Below are positions 1 to 8,876 of a stretch of DNA of 63,213 bases, one piece after another. Each line of letters begins with the position of its first letter. Within the stretch, counting starts at the first letter, position 1. Origin of the DNA: CAWBRT01 sp050015355. GTDB lineage: Bacteria > Acidobacteriota > Terriglobia > Terriglobales > Acidobacteriaceae. The notes beneath the pieces were generated by a model that did no database searches, had not been told where the DNA came from, and saw only the letters and a program-made list of their open reading frames with translations. The stretch spans positions 1 through 63,213 of the forward strand of contig JBEKBO010000014.1 of the NCBI GenBank assembly GCA_050015355.1, given 5' to 3'. A program made the translations under genes and the position numbers.

Positions 1-199
1 CGCCGCCACCAAACTGCGGCATGCGGCCGCAGGACGGGAAATCAGCACCTATAACCGAGATGTTTGTTTGGAACCTCCTGCTTCTCGATTACAGAACGGT
101 TCTTGTTCAGAGGTTCCTTAGAACAAGATGCCCTGCATGATAGAGTTGCCGACGCAACTTGGGGCTGCGTATCCCTGTCTGGACTGGAGGCGATTGGTC

Positions 200-1024
200 A
201 TGATTTCAACCTGGTCGCGACGACAATTCTGTGGCGATTTGCTGAAGGTGATGGCGTTTGTTCCGGTTGCCAGATTGGCCATGCCGGTTCTGGCCGCGGC
301 AGCGCCGGCGGAGAGTGACTCCGCGATTCACGAGTTGGTGCTTGCCAATCGTGTCCTGGCGGCGAAGGAAGTGGTGGATGGCTATGGCCACGTCAGCGTG
401 CGGCACCCGAACTTTGCCAACCGCTATCTTCTGGCCCGATCCATGGCTCCAGCACTGGTAACGGACGCCGATATCATGACCTTCGATCTGGACAGCAATG
501 CGCTCGGAAACGACTCCCGCCAACCCTATCTTGAGCGCTTCATCCATGGAGAAATCTATCGCGTGCGGCCGGAGGTTAAGGCCATCGTGCACTGTCACTC
601 GCCGGAGCTCATCCCCTTCGCTGATACGGGCATCCAGCTTCGCCCTCTTTATCACATGAGCGCCTTCCTGGGAGCCGGAGTGCCGATTTTCGAGATCCGC
701 GATTCGCGCGCCGCAAGCGACAAGAGCATGCTCGTGCACAATCGCGAACTGGGACAGGCACTGGCACGCGTGCTCGGCAAGAGCGACGCGGTCTTGATGC
801 GCGGGCATGGGGGCGTGGTGGTGGCTGCAACCCTGCCGCAGGTGGTTGGACGCGGTGTGTATCTGCAAATTAATGCGAAGCTGCAAGCGGAGGCGATGAC
901 GCTGGGCAAGCCAATCAATTATCTCGAGCCCGACGAAGATCCCGGCGGCCCTACGGTCAGTGGGTACGGCCGCAACTGGGAAATCTGGAAGCAGCAAGTG
1001 GAAGCTGGCTGCGGCAGCCGCTAA
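200..1024 (+). CDS. Class II aldolase/adducin-family protein with Tat-type signal peptide
   Basis: The 274-residue product carries the class II aldolase fold signature: a zinc-binding HCH near residues 131-133 and a second histidine in RGHGG near residue 203. The family uses Zn2+ to cleave or epimerise sugar phosphates or to decarboxylate hydroxy acids; the substrate here is unknown. The ATG at 200 is chosen because GGAGG lies 9 nt upstream (186-190), and because the N-terminus then begins with S-R-R-Q-F-C followed by a hydrophobic stretch ending in an AAAAPA region. That looks like a twin-arginine signal peptide and would place the enzyme outside the cytoplasm, which is unusual for this family. 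It precedes a CRP/FNR regulator and a catabolic gene set on the same strand. Family assignment is secure; export is inferred. Confidence 0.85.
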   Translation: MISTWSRRQFCGDLLKVMAFVPVARLAMPVLAAAAPAESDSAIHELVLANRVLAAKEVVDGYGHVSVRHPNFANRYLLARSMAPALVTDADIMTFDLDSNALGNDSRQPYLERFIHGEIYRVRPEVKAIVHCHSPELIPFADTGIQLRPLYHMSAFLGAGVPIFEIRDSRAASDKSMLVHNRELGQALARVLGKSDAVLMRGHGGVVVAATLPQVVGRGVYLQINAKLQAEAMTLGKPINYLEPDEDPGGPTVSGYGRNWEIWKQQVEAGCGSR

Positions 1025-1287
1025 CCGGCCGCGGAAAGACACTAGGCAGCAACTTGCGAGCGGGTGTTGCTTCGGATTCTCAGGTGCGCCGGCCACGGTG
1101 AGCAGCTCGCATCCACGTCACCTATACCTTCCGCGAATCCAGCTCTCAACGGGCAACGTTCTTTCGTCAATCGCACTCAGTATTAACGCGGCCGGAAAAA
1201 GATCAGCACTGCTCAAGAACAAGCTGCCGTGGTGCGGAGCTTTCGATCTTTGGCTGCTGAAAGTCATCTTAAATTGCAGAGTTAAAG

Positions 1288-1605
1288 ATGTTCGAAAAGC
1301 GCAAGAATATGCCTGAATTCCACCCTAAAGACTGCGCACGGCCCTCGCTGGAAGCCATCATGGCATTGCAGAAGATGCTGGAAGACGGCCTGTTAGATCA
1401 GTTGGACGAAACGAACGAGGCTCCGCCGCTTGAGGTCCGTCCCTCGATGGATCGCACCGGGCGCACGCGCCAGGCCGAATCCGCTGAAAACGCTTCGGCT
1501 TTCCGGACTGTGCGTTGTTTTTTCAGAGATCTCGCCCACAAGCTCTGCTTGGCGTTTGGACGCAAAAAGCCGATCGGCGGTAAATCTGCAAGTGGTAGTG
1601 GGTGA
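1288..1605 (+). CDS. Hypothetical small protein (doubtful)
   Basis: This is an open frame of 105 codons with a polar, partly acidic N-terminal half (ALQKMLEDGLLDQLDETNE) and a basic C-terminus. A second ATG at 1309 is equally possible; neither start has a strong ribosome binding site. It resembles no family I know. It fills the space between the aldolase-like gene and the CRP/FNR regulator on the same strand, so it may be real, but it could equally be spurious. Confidence 0.35.
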   Translation: MFEKRKNMPEFHPKDCARPSLEAIMALQKMLEDGLLDQLDETNEAPPLEVRPSMDRTGRTRQAESAENASAFRTVRCFFRDLAHKLCLAFGRKKPIGGKSASGSG

Positions 1606-1810
1606 GGCCTTGGCCTCCCGATCTGTGCCGGATGCGGTTTACGGTTGATTGAGCACAGATCTGCCCCCTTGTAATCTTCGTAATCTTCCACAATACTTAG
1701 GCTTCGCCATTGCCAATTGGAGCTGTGCCTGTGCTGGTTGCACCATTTGCGGTACCGGTATTGGCTCTGCCGCCAGTGTCTTGCACAGCGCGGGAAAGCT
1801 GTGGGGTGTG

Positions 1811-2551
1811 ATGCTTACGCCGTACGAATTCGCCATAGTCGAGAGCTGCGTGGGCTGCAACATCAGGCCGGCTCACGGCTTCTGCGATCTCCCACAGTCC
1901 GCCGTCGAACGTCTGGACCAGATCAAGCACGCCATGACTTATCCCAAGGGCGCTTTGCTGTTCGTTCAAGGACAACCGCCGCGCGGCATGTTTGTCCTGT
2001 GCAAAGGCCGCGTAAAGCTGTGGATGTCCTCGCGGGACGGGAAGACTCTTATCGCCAGAGTGGCCGATGCCGGAGAGGTTCTCGGCATGGGCGCTTGCAT
2101 CACCGGAAGAGCTTACGAGCTGACGGCGGAAACCGTCGAACCGTCGCAGATCACCTTCGTCCGGCGTGACGATTCCCTGCTATTCATTCGCGAGCACAGC
2201 GAAGCGTGTTTGCGGGTTTCTGAAATGCTGAGCGAGAAGTATCACTCCACCTGCGAAATCCTCACGGCTGCGCTGTCGTACTCGGCTCCCGAGAAGCTGG
2301 TCAAGCTGCTGCTGGAATGGACCGCTCGTGATGGCCAGGGGGACAAACCGAAGCCCTGCTTAAAACTGAATTTCACGAACGAGGAATTGGGACAGATGAT
2401 CGGGAGTTCGCGCGAGACGGTGACACGGCTGGTCGCCGAACTCAGGAAGCGGCAGATCGTACAAATAAAGGGATCGACCCTGATCATCCGCGACAAGGCC
2501 GCGCTGAAATCCTTTGGAAATATCGCTGGCGAGGACGTTGCGTCGGTCTAA
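1811..2551 (+). CDS. CRP/FNR-family transcriptional regulator
   Basis: The 246-residue regulator has an N-terminal cyclic-nucleotide-binding-like beta-roll (about residues 30-140) and a C-terminal winged helix (about 180-235). The N-terminus contains C13, C16 and C25, spaced like the FNR iron-sulfur cysteines, with C64 and C96 as possible fourth ligands; this suggests oxygen or redox sensing. The recognition helix reads SSRETVTR (about residues 197-204). It keeps the Arg-Glu-x-x-x-Arg contacts of E. coli CRP that read TGTGA half-sites, rather than the FNR pattern. Matching GTGA-N6-TCAC palindromes lie just downstream (2866-2900) and before several other operons in the window. The start at 1811 is a choice: upstream in-frame codons exist, but they add Cys-rich sequence without family resemblance, and no start has a clear Shine-Dalgarno. 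Confidence 0.9.
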   Translation: MLTPYEFAIVESCVGCNIRPAHGFCDLPQSAVERLDQIKHAMTYPKGALLFVQGQPPRGMFVLCKGRVKLWMSSRDGKTLIARVADAGEVLGMGACITGRAYELTAETVEPSQITFVRRDDSLLFIREHSEACLRVSEMLSEKYHSTCEILTAALSYSAPEKLVKLLLEWTARDGQGDKPKPCLKLNFTNEELGQMIGSSRETVTRLVAELRKRQIVQIKGSTLIIRDKAALKSFGNIAGEDVASV

Positions 2552-2585
2552 ACGTCGGTGTAAACCAAGGTACGGCGGGCACGAC

Positions 2586-2813
2586 ATGGCGGAGAACGCG
2601 ATCATTGGCGGCGAAGAGTCTGCCGGGGACGGCCGGCTGACTGTAGCCGACCTGTACAAGCCCCGTCGGGAGTTCTCAAAGTCTTCGCCGGTCAGCCCAG
2701 TCTCATCCGAAACCCCTCAAGCATGTCTGCGGCCTGCGCCCGTGCCCTTCGACGAGGATAGCGACTGCACGATGGGAGGCACCTGCGACCCTAACTGCCG
2801 ACGCTGCCGGTAG
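2586..2813 (+). CDS. Small cysteine-ending hypothetical protein
   Basis: A 75-residue open frame begins 34 bases after the CRP/FNR gene and could be co-transcribed with it. The middle is rich in Ser and Pro. The end has four clustered cysteines (C-T-M-G-G-T-C-D-P-N-C-R-R-C), a possible metal or cluster site. I do not recognise a family. The start ATG at 2586 has only a weak upstream purine stretch, so both existence and start are uncertain. Confidence 0.5.
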   Translation: MAENAIIGGEESAGDGRLTVADLYKPRREFSKSSPVSPVSSETPQACLRPAPVPFDEDSDCTMGGTCDPNCRRCR

Positions 2814-2865
2814 TTAGGACCCGCTGATTGAGGCCGGAAGGGCGGCTGCCGGTCACCTGCATAGC

Positions 2866-2879
2866 GTGATCTTAATCAC
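2866..2879. promoter_or_regulatory. CRP/FNR-like operator, distal copy
   Basis: GTGAT-N4-ATCAC is a perfect 14-bp palindrome in the gap before the cyclase-family gene. Its centre lies 21 bp, two helical turns, from that of a second copy at 2887-2900. The half-site GTGA fits the CRP-like recognition helix of the regulator encoded immediately upstream. Confidence 0.75.
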
Positions 2880-2886
2880 ACGAAAC

Positions 2887-2900
2887 GTGATATTCATCAC
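2887..2900. promoter_or_regulatory. CRP/FNR-like operator, proximal copy
   Basis: This is a second perfect GTGAT-N4-ATCAC palindrome. Its centre (2893.5) lies about 40 bp upstream of the start point predicted from the CATAAT box at 2921-2926. That is the geometry of class II activation by CRP/FNR proteins overlapping the -35 region. Confidence 0.75.
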
Positions 2901-2916
2901 CGCATGGAGTGCGGTA

Positions 2917-2933
2917 TTGACATAATGTCCTTA
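2917..2933 (+). promoter_or_regulatory. Predicted promoter of the cyclase/ThDP/MFS genes
   Basis: CATAAT at 2921-2926 matches the sigma-70 -10 hexamer at 5 of 6 positions and would give a start near 2933. The usual -35 position is taken up by the proximal CRP/FNR-like palindrome, as in activator-dependent promoters. A TTGACA at 2917-2922 overlaps the -10 box and has no suitably placed partner. Confidence 0.5.
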
Positions 2934-3073
2934 CCGCCAATGCAAGCCCTTATGCTGCCGCCACGCCAGTCGTAACCGGGCGGGACGAACCACAGGCGTG
3001 GTGTCGCCTTGGTAACGGCATTCTGCTACGCGATGGCGAATAGCGACTTAACCGGAGGAAGAGGAGAACAAAC

Positions 3074-4057
3074 ATGAGCGAAACGCAAGCTGCGACTCGC
3101 AAGCTGACCTTACAGGATATCCGCGACGCCGCGGAACGCCTGAAGAACTGGGGGCGCTGGGGCGCAGACGACCAAATCGGCACGCTCAACTTTACGCAAC
3201 CCGAGGACATCGTTGCGGCGGCGCGACTGGTGCAAAAGGGAAAGGTTATGTCGCTTGCGATTCCCTATGACAACGCCGGTCCACAAGGTGGCAAGACAAC
3301 ATACCCGGCCATTGGCCGTTTCAATCCGATACATGTCATGCTGCGGGCCGGCACCGATGCGTATTCCGGCGTTCTCGATCACCGCAAGATCCGGGGGGCT
3401 GACGACCTCGTCATCATGCCGCTACAGTGCGGCACTCAATGGGATGGCCTGGGACACATTTTCTACGGCGACCAGATGTGGAACGGCTACGACTGCCGCA
3501 CGGTGACCTCTTTCGGCGCGCAGAAGTGCGGTATCGAGCAGACGAAGGAAAAGATGGTCGGCCGCGGCGTGCTCTTCGACATTCCGAAGATGGTTGGCGT
3601 GGAATTCCTGCCGGACGGTTTTGCCATCACGAACGCGATGCTGGACAAGGCGGAGGACTTCTTCGGTCTTAAGGTGCGCCGGGGTGACTTCCTGTTGGTG
3701 CGCACCGGGCAGATCGATGCCATGCTGGCAGGCAAGACGTGGGATGGCTATTCGGGCGGCGATGCTCCCGGACTTGCTTTCGAAACCCTCGATTGGCTGC
3801 ACAAAAAGCAGGTGGCTGGAATCGTGACCGATACCTGGGGCGCCGAAGTGCGGCCCAACAACAGCGACGAAGCGGTGCAGCCCTGGCACTGGATCGCGAT
3901 TCCGATCATAGGGCTTACGGTCGGGGAGATTTTCTTTCTAGGCGAGCTTGCCAAGGATTGCGCCGCGGACCAGCGTTACGAGTTCATGTTCGTGGCGCCA
4001 GCACTGCCGATCACCGGGGCCGTTGGCTCGCCGCTTAACCCGCTGGCGATTAAGTAG
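3074..4057 (+). CDS. Cyclase-family (KynB/isatin-hydrolase-like) metal hydrolase
   Basis: The 327-residue protein belongs to the cyclase family (kynurenine formamidase, isatin hydrolase and relatives), metal-dependent enzymes that open or close cyclic amides and lactones. The signature HxGTxxDxxxH appears as Q118-C-G-T-Q-W-D124-G-L-G-H128: the first His is replaced by Gln and the middle His by Gln, while Asp124 and His128 are kept. This variant is seen in longer members of the family, so metal ligation differs from KynB. Length exceeds KynB (about 210 residues) and fits the longer uncharacterised branch. A purine-rich site (GGAGGAAGAGGAG) precedes the ATG. Two CRP/FNR-like operators lie upstream, and the ThDP enzyme and MFS transporter downstream suggest one catabolic pathway. 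Confidence 0.85.
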   Translation: MSETQAATRKLTLQDIRDAAERLKNWGRWGADDQIGTLNFTQPEDIVAAARLVQKGKVMSLAIPYDNAGPQGGKTTYPAIGRFNPIHVMLRAGTDAYSGVLDHRKIRGADDLVIMPLQCGTQWDGLGHIFYGDQMWNGYDCRTVTSFGAQKCGIEQTKEKMVGRGVLFDIPKMVGVEFLPDGFAITNAMLDKAEDFFGLKVRRGDFLLVRTGQIDAMLAGKTWDGYSGGDAPGLAFETLDWLHKKQVAGIVTDTWGAEVRPNNSDEAVQPWHWIAIPIIGLTVGEIFFLGELAKDCAADQRYEFMFVAPALPITGAVGSPLNPLAIK

Positions 4058-4067
4058 AGATGGTCCA

Positions 4068-4100
4068 CCCCGGCAATCGCATGAACGGCGCTTGCCGGGG
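4068..4100. repeat. Hairpin of the C4/G4 family
   Basis: The arms CCCCGGCAATCGC and GCGCTTGCCGGGG pair at 12 of 13 positions around a 7-nt loop. It lies just after the cyclase gene. Read on the minus strand the loop is cgttcat, fitting the family loop pattern YGYnnTT. Confidence 0.7.
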
Positions 4101-4201
4101 ACGAGGATCGATCCGAGCGTTCTCAGCCTGAAAATGCAGGGGAGAGGCGCCGAATGTCATAACTTGCTTTCATGTAAGGCTTAAGAGAGGAGTCTTGGGA
4201 G

Positions 4202-5881
4202 ATGAATGAGGTCACGGGCGCGCAGGTTCTTGCGGAGATGCTGCAAGGCTACGGGGTTACACACGTGTTCATGGTGCCGGCCATTTTGCGCCGGACTCTA
4301 CTGGAGATAGAGAAACGGACGAATATCCAGGTGATTCGGACCCATGGCGAGAAATCAGCCGCCTACATGGCGGACGGCTACGCCCGCGCTTCGAGGCGGC
4401 CTGGCGTCTGCGCCGCGCAGGTCGTTGGCGCCCTTAATATTGCAGCCGGCTTGCGCGACGCCTGGCTCGCGCATTCGCCTGTCATTGCTCTCACAGGGGG
4501 GCGCGATCCCAAGACGAAGTTCAAAAAGGTTTACCAGGAGGTCGATGACATTCCCTCGTTCGAGCCCGTCACGAAGTTCAACGCCACCGTCGATTCGGTC
4601 GAGCGCTTCCCGGATCTGTTGCGCCAAGCCTTTCGCGTTGCCGTTTCCGGAACGCCGGGGCCAGTGCATCTGCAATTCCGCGGCAACGAGGGCCAGATCG
4701 ATAGCGAGTCGGCGGCAATGAAGCCTCTCTGCGAGGATCTCTATTCCCACGTGCCTCCCTTCCGCCCTGAGCCCGAGCTGAGCAGCATCCTCGCCGCCCT
4801 GGAATTGCTGCAGAAGGCGGAGCGCCCGCTCATCGTTGCTGGCGGCGGCGTGCGCTGGTCCGGCGCAGAGAAAGAAGTAGTAGCGCTTGCCGAGGCCCTG
4901 GGTATCCCCATCGCGACCTCGCTCAATGGCAAAGGCACGATTCCGGGCTGCCATCCGCTGTCGGTCGGGGTGATGGGAAGTTATTCCCGCGAAAGCGCCA
5001 ACCGGGTAGTGCAGCAGGCCGACCTTATTTTCTTCGTCGGCAGCGAGGCCGGCGGCATGACCACAAATTTCTGGACCGTGCCGGTGGTTGGTGGCGTTCC
5101 CACGATTCAGGTCGATATCAATCCCGAGGTGCTCGGCCGCACCTATCCGCTTAAGGCAGCGATTTGCGGAGACGTGAAAGTGACCATGCTGCGCATGCTC
5201 GAACATGTGGACCGAGCCACTGCTAATCAGCGCCTGCCTTGGAACGAAGTCATTCGCTCGATCTGCCGCGAATATGACGAAAAGTACACGCTAGTCCGCG
5301 AATCGAATGCCGTACCGATTCGTCCAGAGCGTATCTGCCAGGAATTGACGAAGCATGTGCCGGATGACTGCATCGTCCTTGCCGATACCGGCCATGCGGG
5401 CATGTGGATGGGTGGCATGTTTGATACTCGCACCGACACGCAAAAGTATCTCCGCAGCTCTGGACATCTTGGCTGGGCTTTCCCGGCCGGGCTCGGCGCC
5501 AAATGCGCCTGTCCGAACCGCCCGGTGGTGGTCTTCACCGGCGATGCGGGTCTCTGGTACCACATCGGCGAGATCGAAACCGCGGCGCGGCGCGGCATCA
5601 ATACCGTGACCGTGGTCAACAACAATCACAGCGGAAATCAGTCGAAGCCTGGTTTCGACCGGGTATATGGCGGGCAACAAAGTGATTGGGCCCGTGAGAT
5701 TTGGACCTTCAGCAAGGTTAACTTTGCGCGCATCGCCGAGGACATGGGTGCAGTGGGCATCCGCGTGGAAGACCCCAAAGATTTGCCAGGAGCCCTGCAA
5801 CGAGCCCTCAAGGCCGGTCGCCCGGTCGTCATCGATGTCGTTACCGACATAGAGGCGATAGCACCCTTCCCGGTGAAGTAG
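4202..5881 (+). CDS. Thiamine-diphosphate-dependent enzyme (acetolactate synthase/benzoylformate decarboxylase type)
   Basis: The 559-residue protein has the three-domain ThDP fold. The Pyr domain at the N-terminus carries the cofactor-activating Glu50 in the context RTHGEKSAAYMADGYAR. The central domain follows at about 190-330. The PP domain has the GDAG...NNN ThDP/Mg motif at about residues 446-475. Family members carry out decarboxylation or carboligation of 2-oxo acids. The neighbours (cyclase-family hydrolase before, MFS transporter after, Ldh-family dehydrogenase nearby) suggest breakdown of an imported oxo or hydroxy acid. I considered oxalyl-CoA decarboxylase because of the oxalate genes 50 kb away, but no CoA-transferase is adjacent and the specificity cannot be read from sequence. 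RBS GAGAGGAG precedes the ATG. Confidence 0.85.
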   Translation: MNEVTGAQVLAEMLQGYGVTHVFMVPAILRRTLLEIEKRTNIQVIRTHGEKSAAYMADGYARASRRPGVCAAQVVGALNIAAGLRDAWLAHSPVIALTGGRDPKTKFKKVYQEVDDIPSFEPVTKFNATVDSVERFPDLLRQAFRVAVSGTPGPVHLQFRGNEGQIDSESAAMKPLCEDLYSHVPPFRPEPELSSILAALELLQKAERPLIVAGGGVRWSGAEKEVVALAEALGIPIATSLNGKGTIPGCHPLSVGVMGSYSRESANRVVQQADLIFFVGSEAGGMTTNFWTVPVVGGVPTIQVDINPEVLGRTYPLKAAICGDVKVTMLRMLEHVDRATANQRLPWNEVIRSICREYDEKYTLVRESNAVPIRPERICQELTKHVPDDCIVLADTGHAGMWMGGMFDTRTDTQKYLRSSGHLGWAFPAGLGAKCACPNRPVVVFTGDAGLWYHIGEIETAARRGINTVTVVNNNHSGNQSKPGFDRVYGGQQSDWAREIWTFSKVNFARIAEDMGAVGIRVEDPKDLPGALQRALKAGRPVVIDVVTDIEAIAPFPVK

Positions 5882-6132
5882 GAGTTCGTCATCACGGCGG
5901 GATAGACGAGCTGCATGTTGGATCGCCGGGACCTCGCGAAGCCGAGGGTGTATTGTTGCCTTACGAAGCGTCGCGGGCGAATGCCTGAATTTTCGTTCGC
6001 GGGCGCCCCGGCCGTAAATCGTGGGTCTCGGGTTAAAAGGCCCGGCGTGGCAAATGCAGCCAATGGGCGGGACATTCGGGATCTGCGCTCGGTGGCGGCA
6101 CTCGCAAATTTAGTCATGCTTCAGGGGGAACC

Positions 6133-7569
6133 ATGCTGGAGTACCTCGATACGCAGACGAAGCTCACGAAGAATCAGTACAAGATTATAGGGGCGGCGAT
6201 TCTGGGCGACATGTTGGAGTTCTATGACTTCTTCCTGATCGGGTTCGTCCTCGCCATCATCATCAAACCCTGGCATCTCACCTTTGGCGAGTCCGCGATC
6301 ATACTGCTTTCCTCCGGCATCGGCGCGATCATGGGAGCCGCTTTCTGGGGCCATGTTGCCGACCGCATCGGGCGTAAAGCGGTTTTCATGGCTACCGTCA
6401 TCAACTTCTCGGTGGCAACCGGCATCCTGGCATTCACGCCCGAAAACGGGTGGCTCTTCCTCAGCTTCTTTCGCTTTCTCACAGGGTTTGGCGTTGGCGG
6501 GCTGTATTCAGTGGACTTGCCGCTGGTGCAGGAGTTCGTGCCAAGCGCCAAGCGTGGCTTCATCGGTGGCATGATTACCTGCACAGTGCCGATTGGCATC
6601 ATGATGGGTTCGTTCATGGGAGCCTTTCTCTCGCCGTATATTGGCTGGCGTGGACTGTTCGCAACGGGTCTTCTTCCGGCCTTCTTGACCTTGTTGATCC
6701 GGGCCTGGGTACCGGAATCGCCGCGCTGGCTGGCTCGCATGGGCCGCGCCGAAGAAGCCCGCAAGTCGCTGGCTTGGGCTCTTGAAGTCGATCCGGAGAG
6801 CATACCGCTTTCCGCGATGACGTTCGCCGTTCAGGAGAAGCCGCGGTTCCGGGATCTGTTCCGTTATCCGCGGAGCCTGGTGGTGTCGTGGTTAGGAAAT
6901 CTCGGCGCGCAGACTGGAGTTTATGGCATCAATCTGTGGGCTCCGACGCTGCTGTTGCTGGTGCTAAAGACGACTCCACAGCGCGCCTCCTTCTTCATGA
7001 TTTTTATCGCCATGGGCGGATTCGCTGGACGCCTCGCTTTCGCCTGGCTCTCGGATGCAATCGGGCGGGTCAAGTCGGGTGCCCTGGTGGGTTTCGGCGC
7101 GGCGATCGTAGTGGCCTTGGCGGGCATATTCCACAGCTATTTTCTCGGTGGTCTATCTGTATTCTGGATGCTCCTGATCGTCGCGCACTTCTTCGGCGAT
7201 GGCGGCTTCTCAATCGTCGGCCCGTATTCGTCAGAGGTATGGCCTGCGCATCTCCGGGCGACGGGGATGGGCTCGGCTTATGGATTCGGCGGCCTGGGAA
7301 AAATCCTCGGCCCGCTGGGGCTCGCCATGATCATCGGATCATCGAACGTGGTCACGCCAACGGTGTCCATGGCCGCGATTACACCCGCATTTCTCTATCT
7401 AGCCGCCTGGTACCTCATGGCGGGCATTGTGTACGGCTTCTTTGGTATCGAGACACGGGGACGTTCGTTCGAAGCGATCGAGGAACAGCTTGAATCCGGT
7501 CGCACCGACCGCGCCAGTCTGGCCGCTGCGGCGGGTGCTGGAAAGGCCGGTGGCCCGGGCACGCAATAA
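6133..7569 (+). CDS. MFS transporter, organic acid:H+ symporter type
   Basis: This 478-residue inner-membrane protein has about 12 hydrophobic segments. The MFS motif A appears as GHVADRIGRKAVF after TM2, and a second copy (AWLSDAIGRVKSG) opens the C-terminal half. The RAWVPESPRW motif after TM6 and the FGIETRGRSFE end are typical of the sugar and aromatic/organic-acid:proton symporter families. It closes the catabolic gene set and is followed by a strong terminator, so it probably imports the substrate of the upstream enzymes. The substrate is unknown. AGGGGGAA lies just before the ATG. Confidence 0.88.
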   Translation: MLEYLDTQTKLTKNQYKIIGAAILGDMLEFYDFFLIGFVLAIIIKPWHLTFGESAIILLSSGIGAIMGAAFWGHVADRIGRKAVFMATVINFSVATGILAFTPENGWLFLSFFRFLTGFGVGGLYSVDLPLVQEFVPSAKRGFIGGMITCTVPIGIMMGSFMGAFLSPYIGWRGLFATGLLPAFLTLLIRAWVPESPRWLARMGRAEEARKSLAWALEVDPESIPLSAMTFAVQEKPRFRDLFRYPRSLVVSWLGNLGAQTGVYGINLWAPTLLLLVLKTTPQRASFFMIFIAMGGFAGRLAFAWLSDAIGRVKSGALVGFGAAIVVALAGIFHSYFLGGLSVFWMLLIVAHFFGDGGFSIVGPYSSEVWPAHLRATGMGSAYGFGGLGKILGPLGLAMIIGSSNVVTPTVSMAAITPAFLYLAAWYLMAGIVYGFFGIETRGRSFEAIEEQLESGRTDRASLAAAAGAGKAGGPGTQ

Positions 7570-7601
7570 AGGAATTGACTTGGTCGCTTGCGAGCACCCT
7601 G

Positions 7602-7633
7602 GCACTCGTCCACCCGTGGACGAGTGCTTTTTT
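7602..7633 (+). terminator. Rho-independent terminator
   Basis: A perfect 12-bp stem (GCACTCGTCCAC with its complement, 2-nt loop) is followed by six T residues. It ends the transcript of the catabolic gene set and separates it from the convergent minus-strand module. Confidence 0.93.
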
Positions 7634-7643
7634 GCGTTCCGCC

Positions 7644-8858
7644 CTAGCTATCTACCAGGCTGGCAAAGTTGAAGTGCGGCGAAATCAGGCTGGAAGCATC
7701 GTTGACCTCTGCCTGGCGAAGCACTTGCGAGCCGATGACCCCTGCCTGGCGAATGTCGCCCAGGCAAAGGACGCCGCGCACCCTGCTGCCACGCAAAACC
7801 AGCTTGCGATAGGAAGTTCCCGCGCCTGATGTCAGCACCTCGTCGCCGGCCTCTCCTTCAAAATCGCCGATCGAGACAAGCGGGACGCCGGCGATTTCAA
7901 TGGCGTTCATGGCAACACCGCCTTTGAATTCAGCTTGGCCACCCGTCATGTTGCAAGCAGCCACCTCGCCTTGTTCGACAGCGACGGGCCAAATCGCCGG
8001 GACCACGCGTTTTCCCGTAAGAGGGTCGATGGTTTCGGCGGCATCGCCCGCGGCATAAATATCCGCCACCGATGTCTGCTGAGAGGTGTCAACCGTAATG
8101 CCGCGTCCGACTTCGATTCCAGCCGCTTGCGCCAACTCCACATTGGGCTTGACGCCGACCGCCATGAGGACCATGTCGCACGCCAGATCTCTTCCCTCGA
8201 GTTCGACGCCGGTCACCGCCCCGTCGCGCATGGTGATCGCTTTCACTTCCGTGCCGAGCATCAGCGCAACGCCCTTGCCGCACACCGCATCGGCGATCAC
8301 GTTCGCGGCGGTGTCGTCCAGTTGCCGAGGCATGACGCGGGACAACTTTTCGACCACCGTCACTTCCAGCCCGCGCTCGGCCAGGGCCAGAGCGCTTTTC
8401 AGACCGATCAAGCCCGCTCCAATCACGACGGCGCTGCGCGCTGACTGCGCCGCCTGCGCGATTTCGCGGGTCTGCGTCATTGTCCATAGGGCATAAACGC
8501 CTTTGGCTTCCCTTCCCGGCAGAGGCGGTATAACCGGTAGCGATCCGGTTGCAAGCAGCAGCTTGCTATATTTGAGCCGTTCGCCAGATGCCAGTTCCAC
8601 AGTCTTTTCATCCGGGTGAATCGCCGTAATCCGTTCGTTCATGCGGCAAACGATGCCGAGTTCACGAAACGCATCCGCTCCTTGCAGTTCGGATTCGGCG
8701 GCCTCGAACTTGCCGGCGACGATGTCAGGCAGATCGATACGGCTATAGAAATAGTCCTGCTCATCGGTGATCATCGTCACTGGTGTGGCAGGATCCAGGC
8801 GCTTCAGCGTTTTGGCCGCGCTGGTGCCGGCCGCGCCCTGGCCAATTATGATGTACAT
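7644..8858 (-). CDS. FAD/NAD-dependent oxidoreductase of the CooS-CooF-FNOR type
   Basis: The 404-residue flavoprotein has an N-terminal FAD-binding motif (IIGQGAAGTSAA), a central NAD-binding motif (VVIGAGLIGLKSALAL, about residues 140-160) and the AAGDAAE motif that closes the FAD site. It resembles NADH:rubredoxin/ferredoxin-type reductases. Its gene is the last of a set with a CooS-like and a CooF-like gene 19 bases upstream. In known CooS-CooF-FNOR clusters this protein is proposed to pass electrons from the CooF ferredoxin to NAD(P)+. GGGGAG precedes the start. Family is secure; the partner assignment comes from gene order. Confidence 0.88.
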   Translation of the reverse strand: MYIIIGQGAAGTSAAKTLKRLDPATPVTMITDEQDYFYSRIDLPDIVAGKFEAAESELQGADAFRELGIVCRMNERITAIHPDEKTVELASGERLKYSKLLLATGSLPVIPPLPGREAKGVYALWTMTQTREIAQAAQSARSAVVIGAGLIGLKSALALAERGLEVTVVEKLSRVMPRQLDDTAANVIADAVCGKGVALMLGTEVKAITMRDGAVTGVELEGRDLACDMVLMAVGVKPNVELAQAAGIEVGRGITVDTSQQTSVADIYAAGDAAETIDPLTGKRVVPAIWPVAVEQGEVAACNMTGGQAEFKGGVAMNAIEIAGVPLVSIGDFEGEAGDEVLTSGAGTSYRKLVLRGSRVRGVLCLGDIRQAGVIGSQVLRQAEVNDASSLISPHFNFASLVDS

Positions 8859-8876
8859 GTCATCGCTCCCCGGCGC

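Noticed and set aside
2917..2922. TTGACA as a -35 box for the cyclase promoter
   Set aside because: It overlaps the CATAAT -10 candidate and has no -10 hexamer at 16-18 bp downstream; the activator-dependent arrangement fits better.
4202..5881. Oxalyl-CoA decarboxylase as identity of the ThDP enzyme
   Set aside because: No formyl-CoA/oxalate CoA-transferase lies nearby and no oxalyl-CoA-specific motif can be read; the oxalate genes are 50 kb away.
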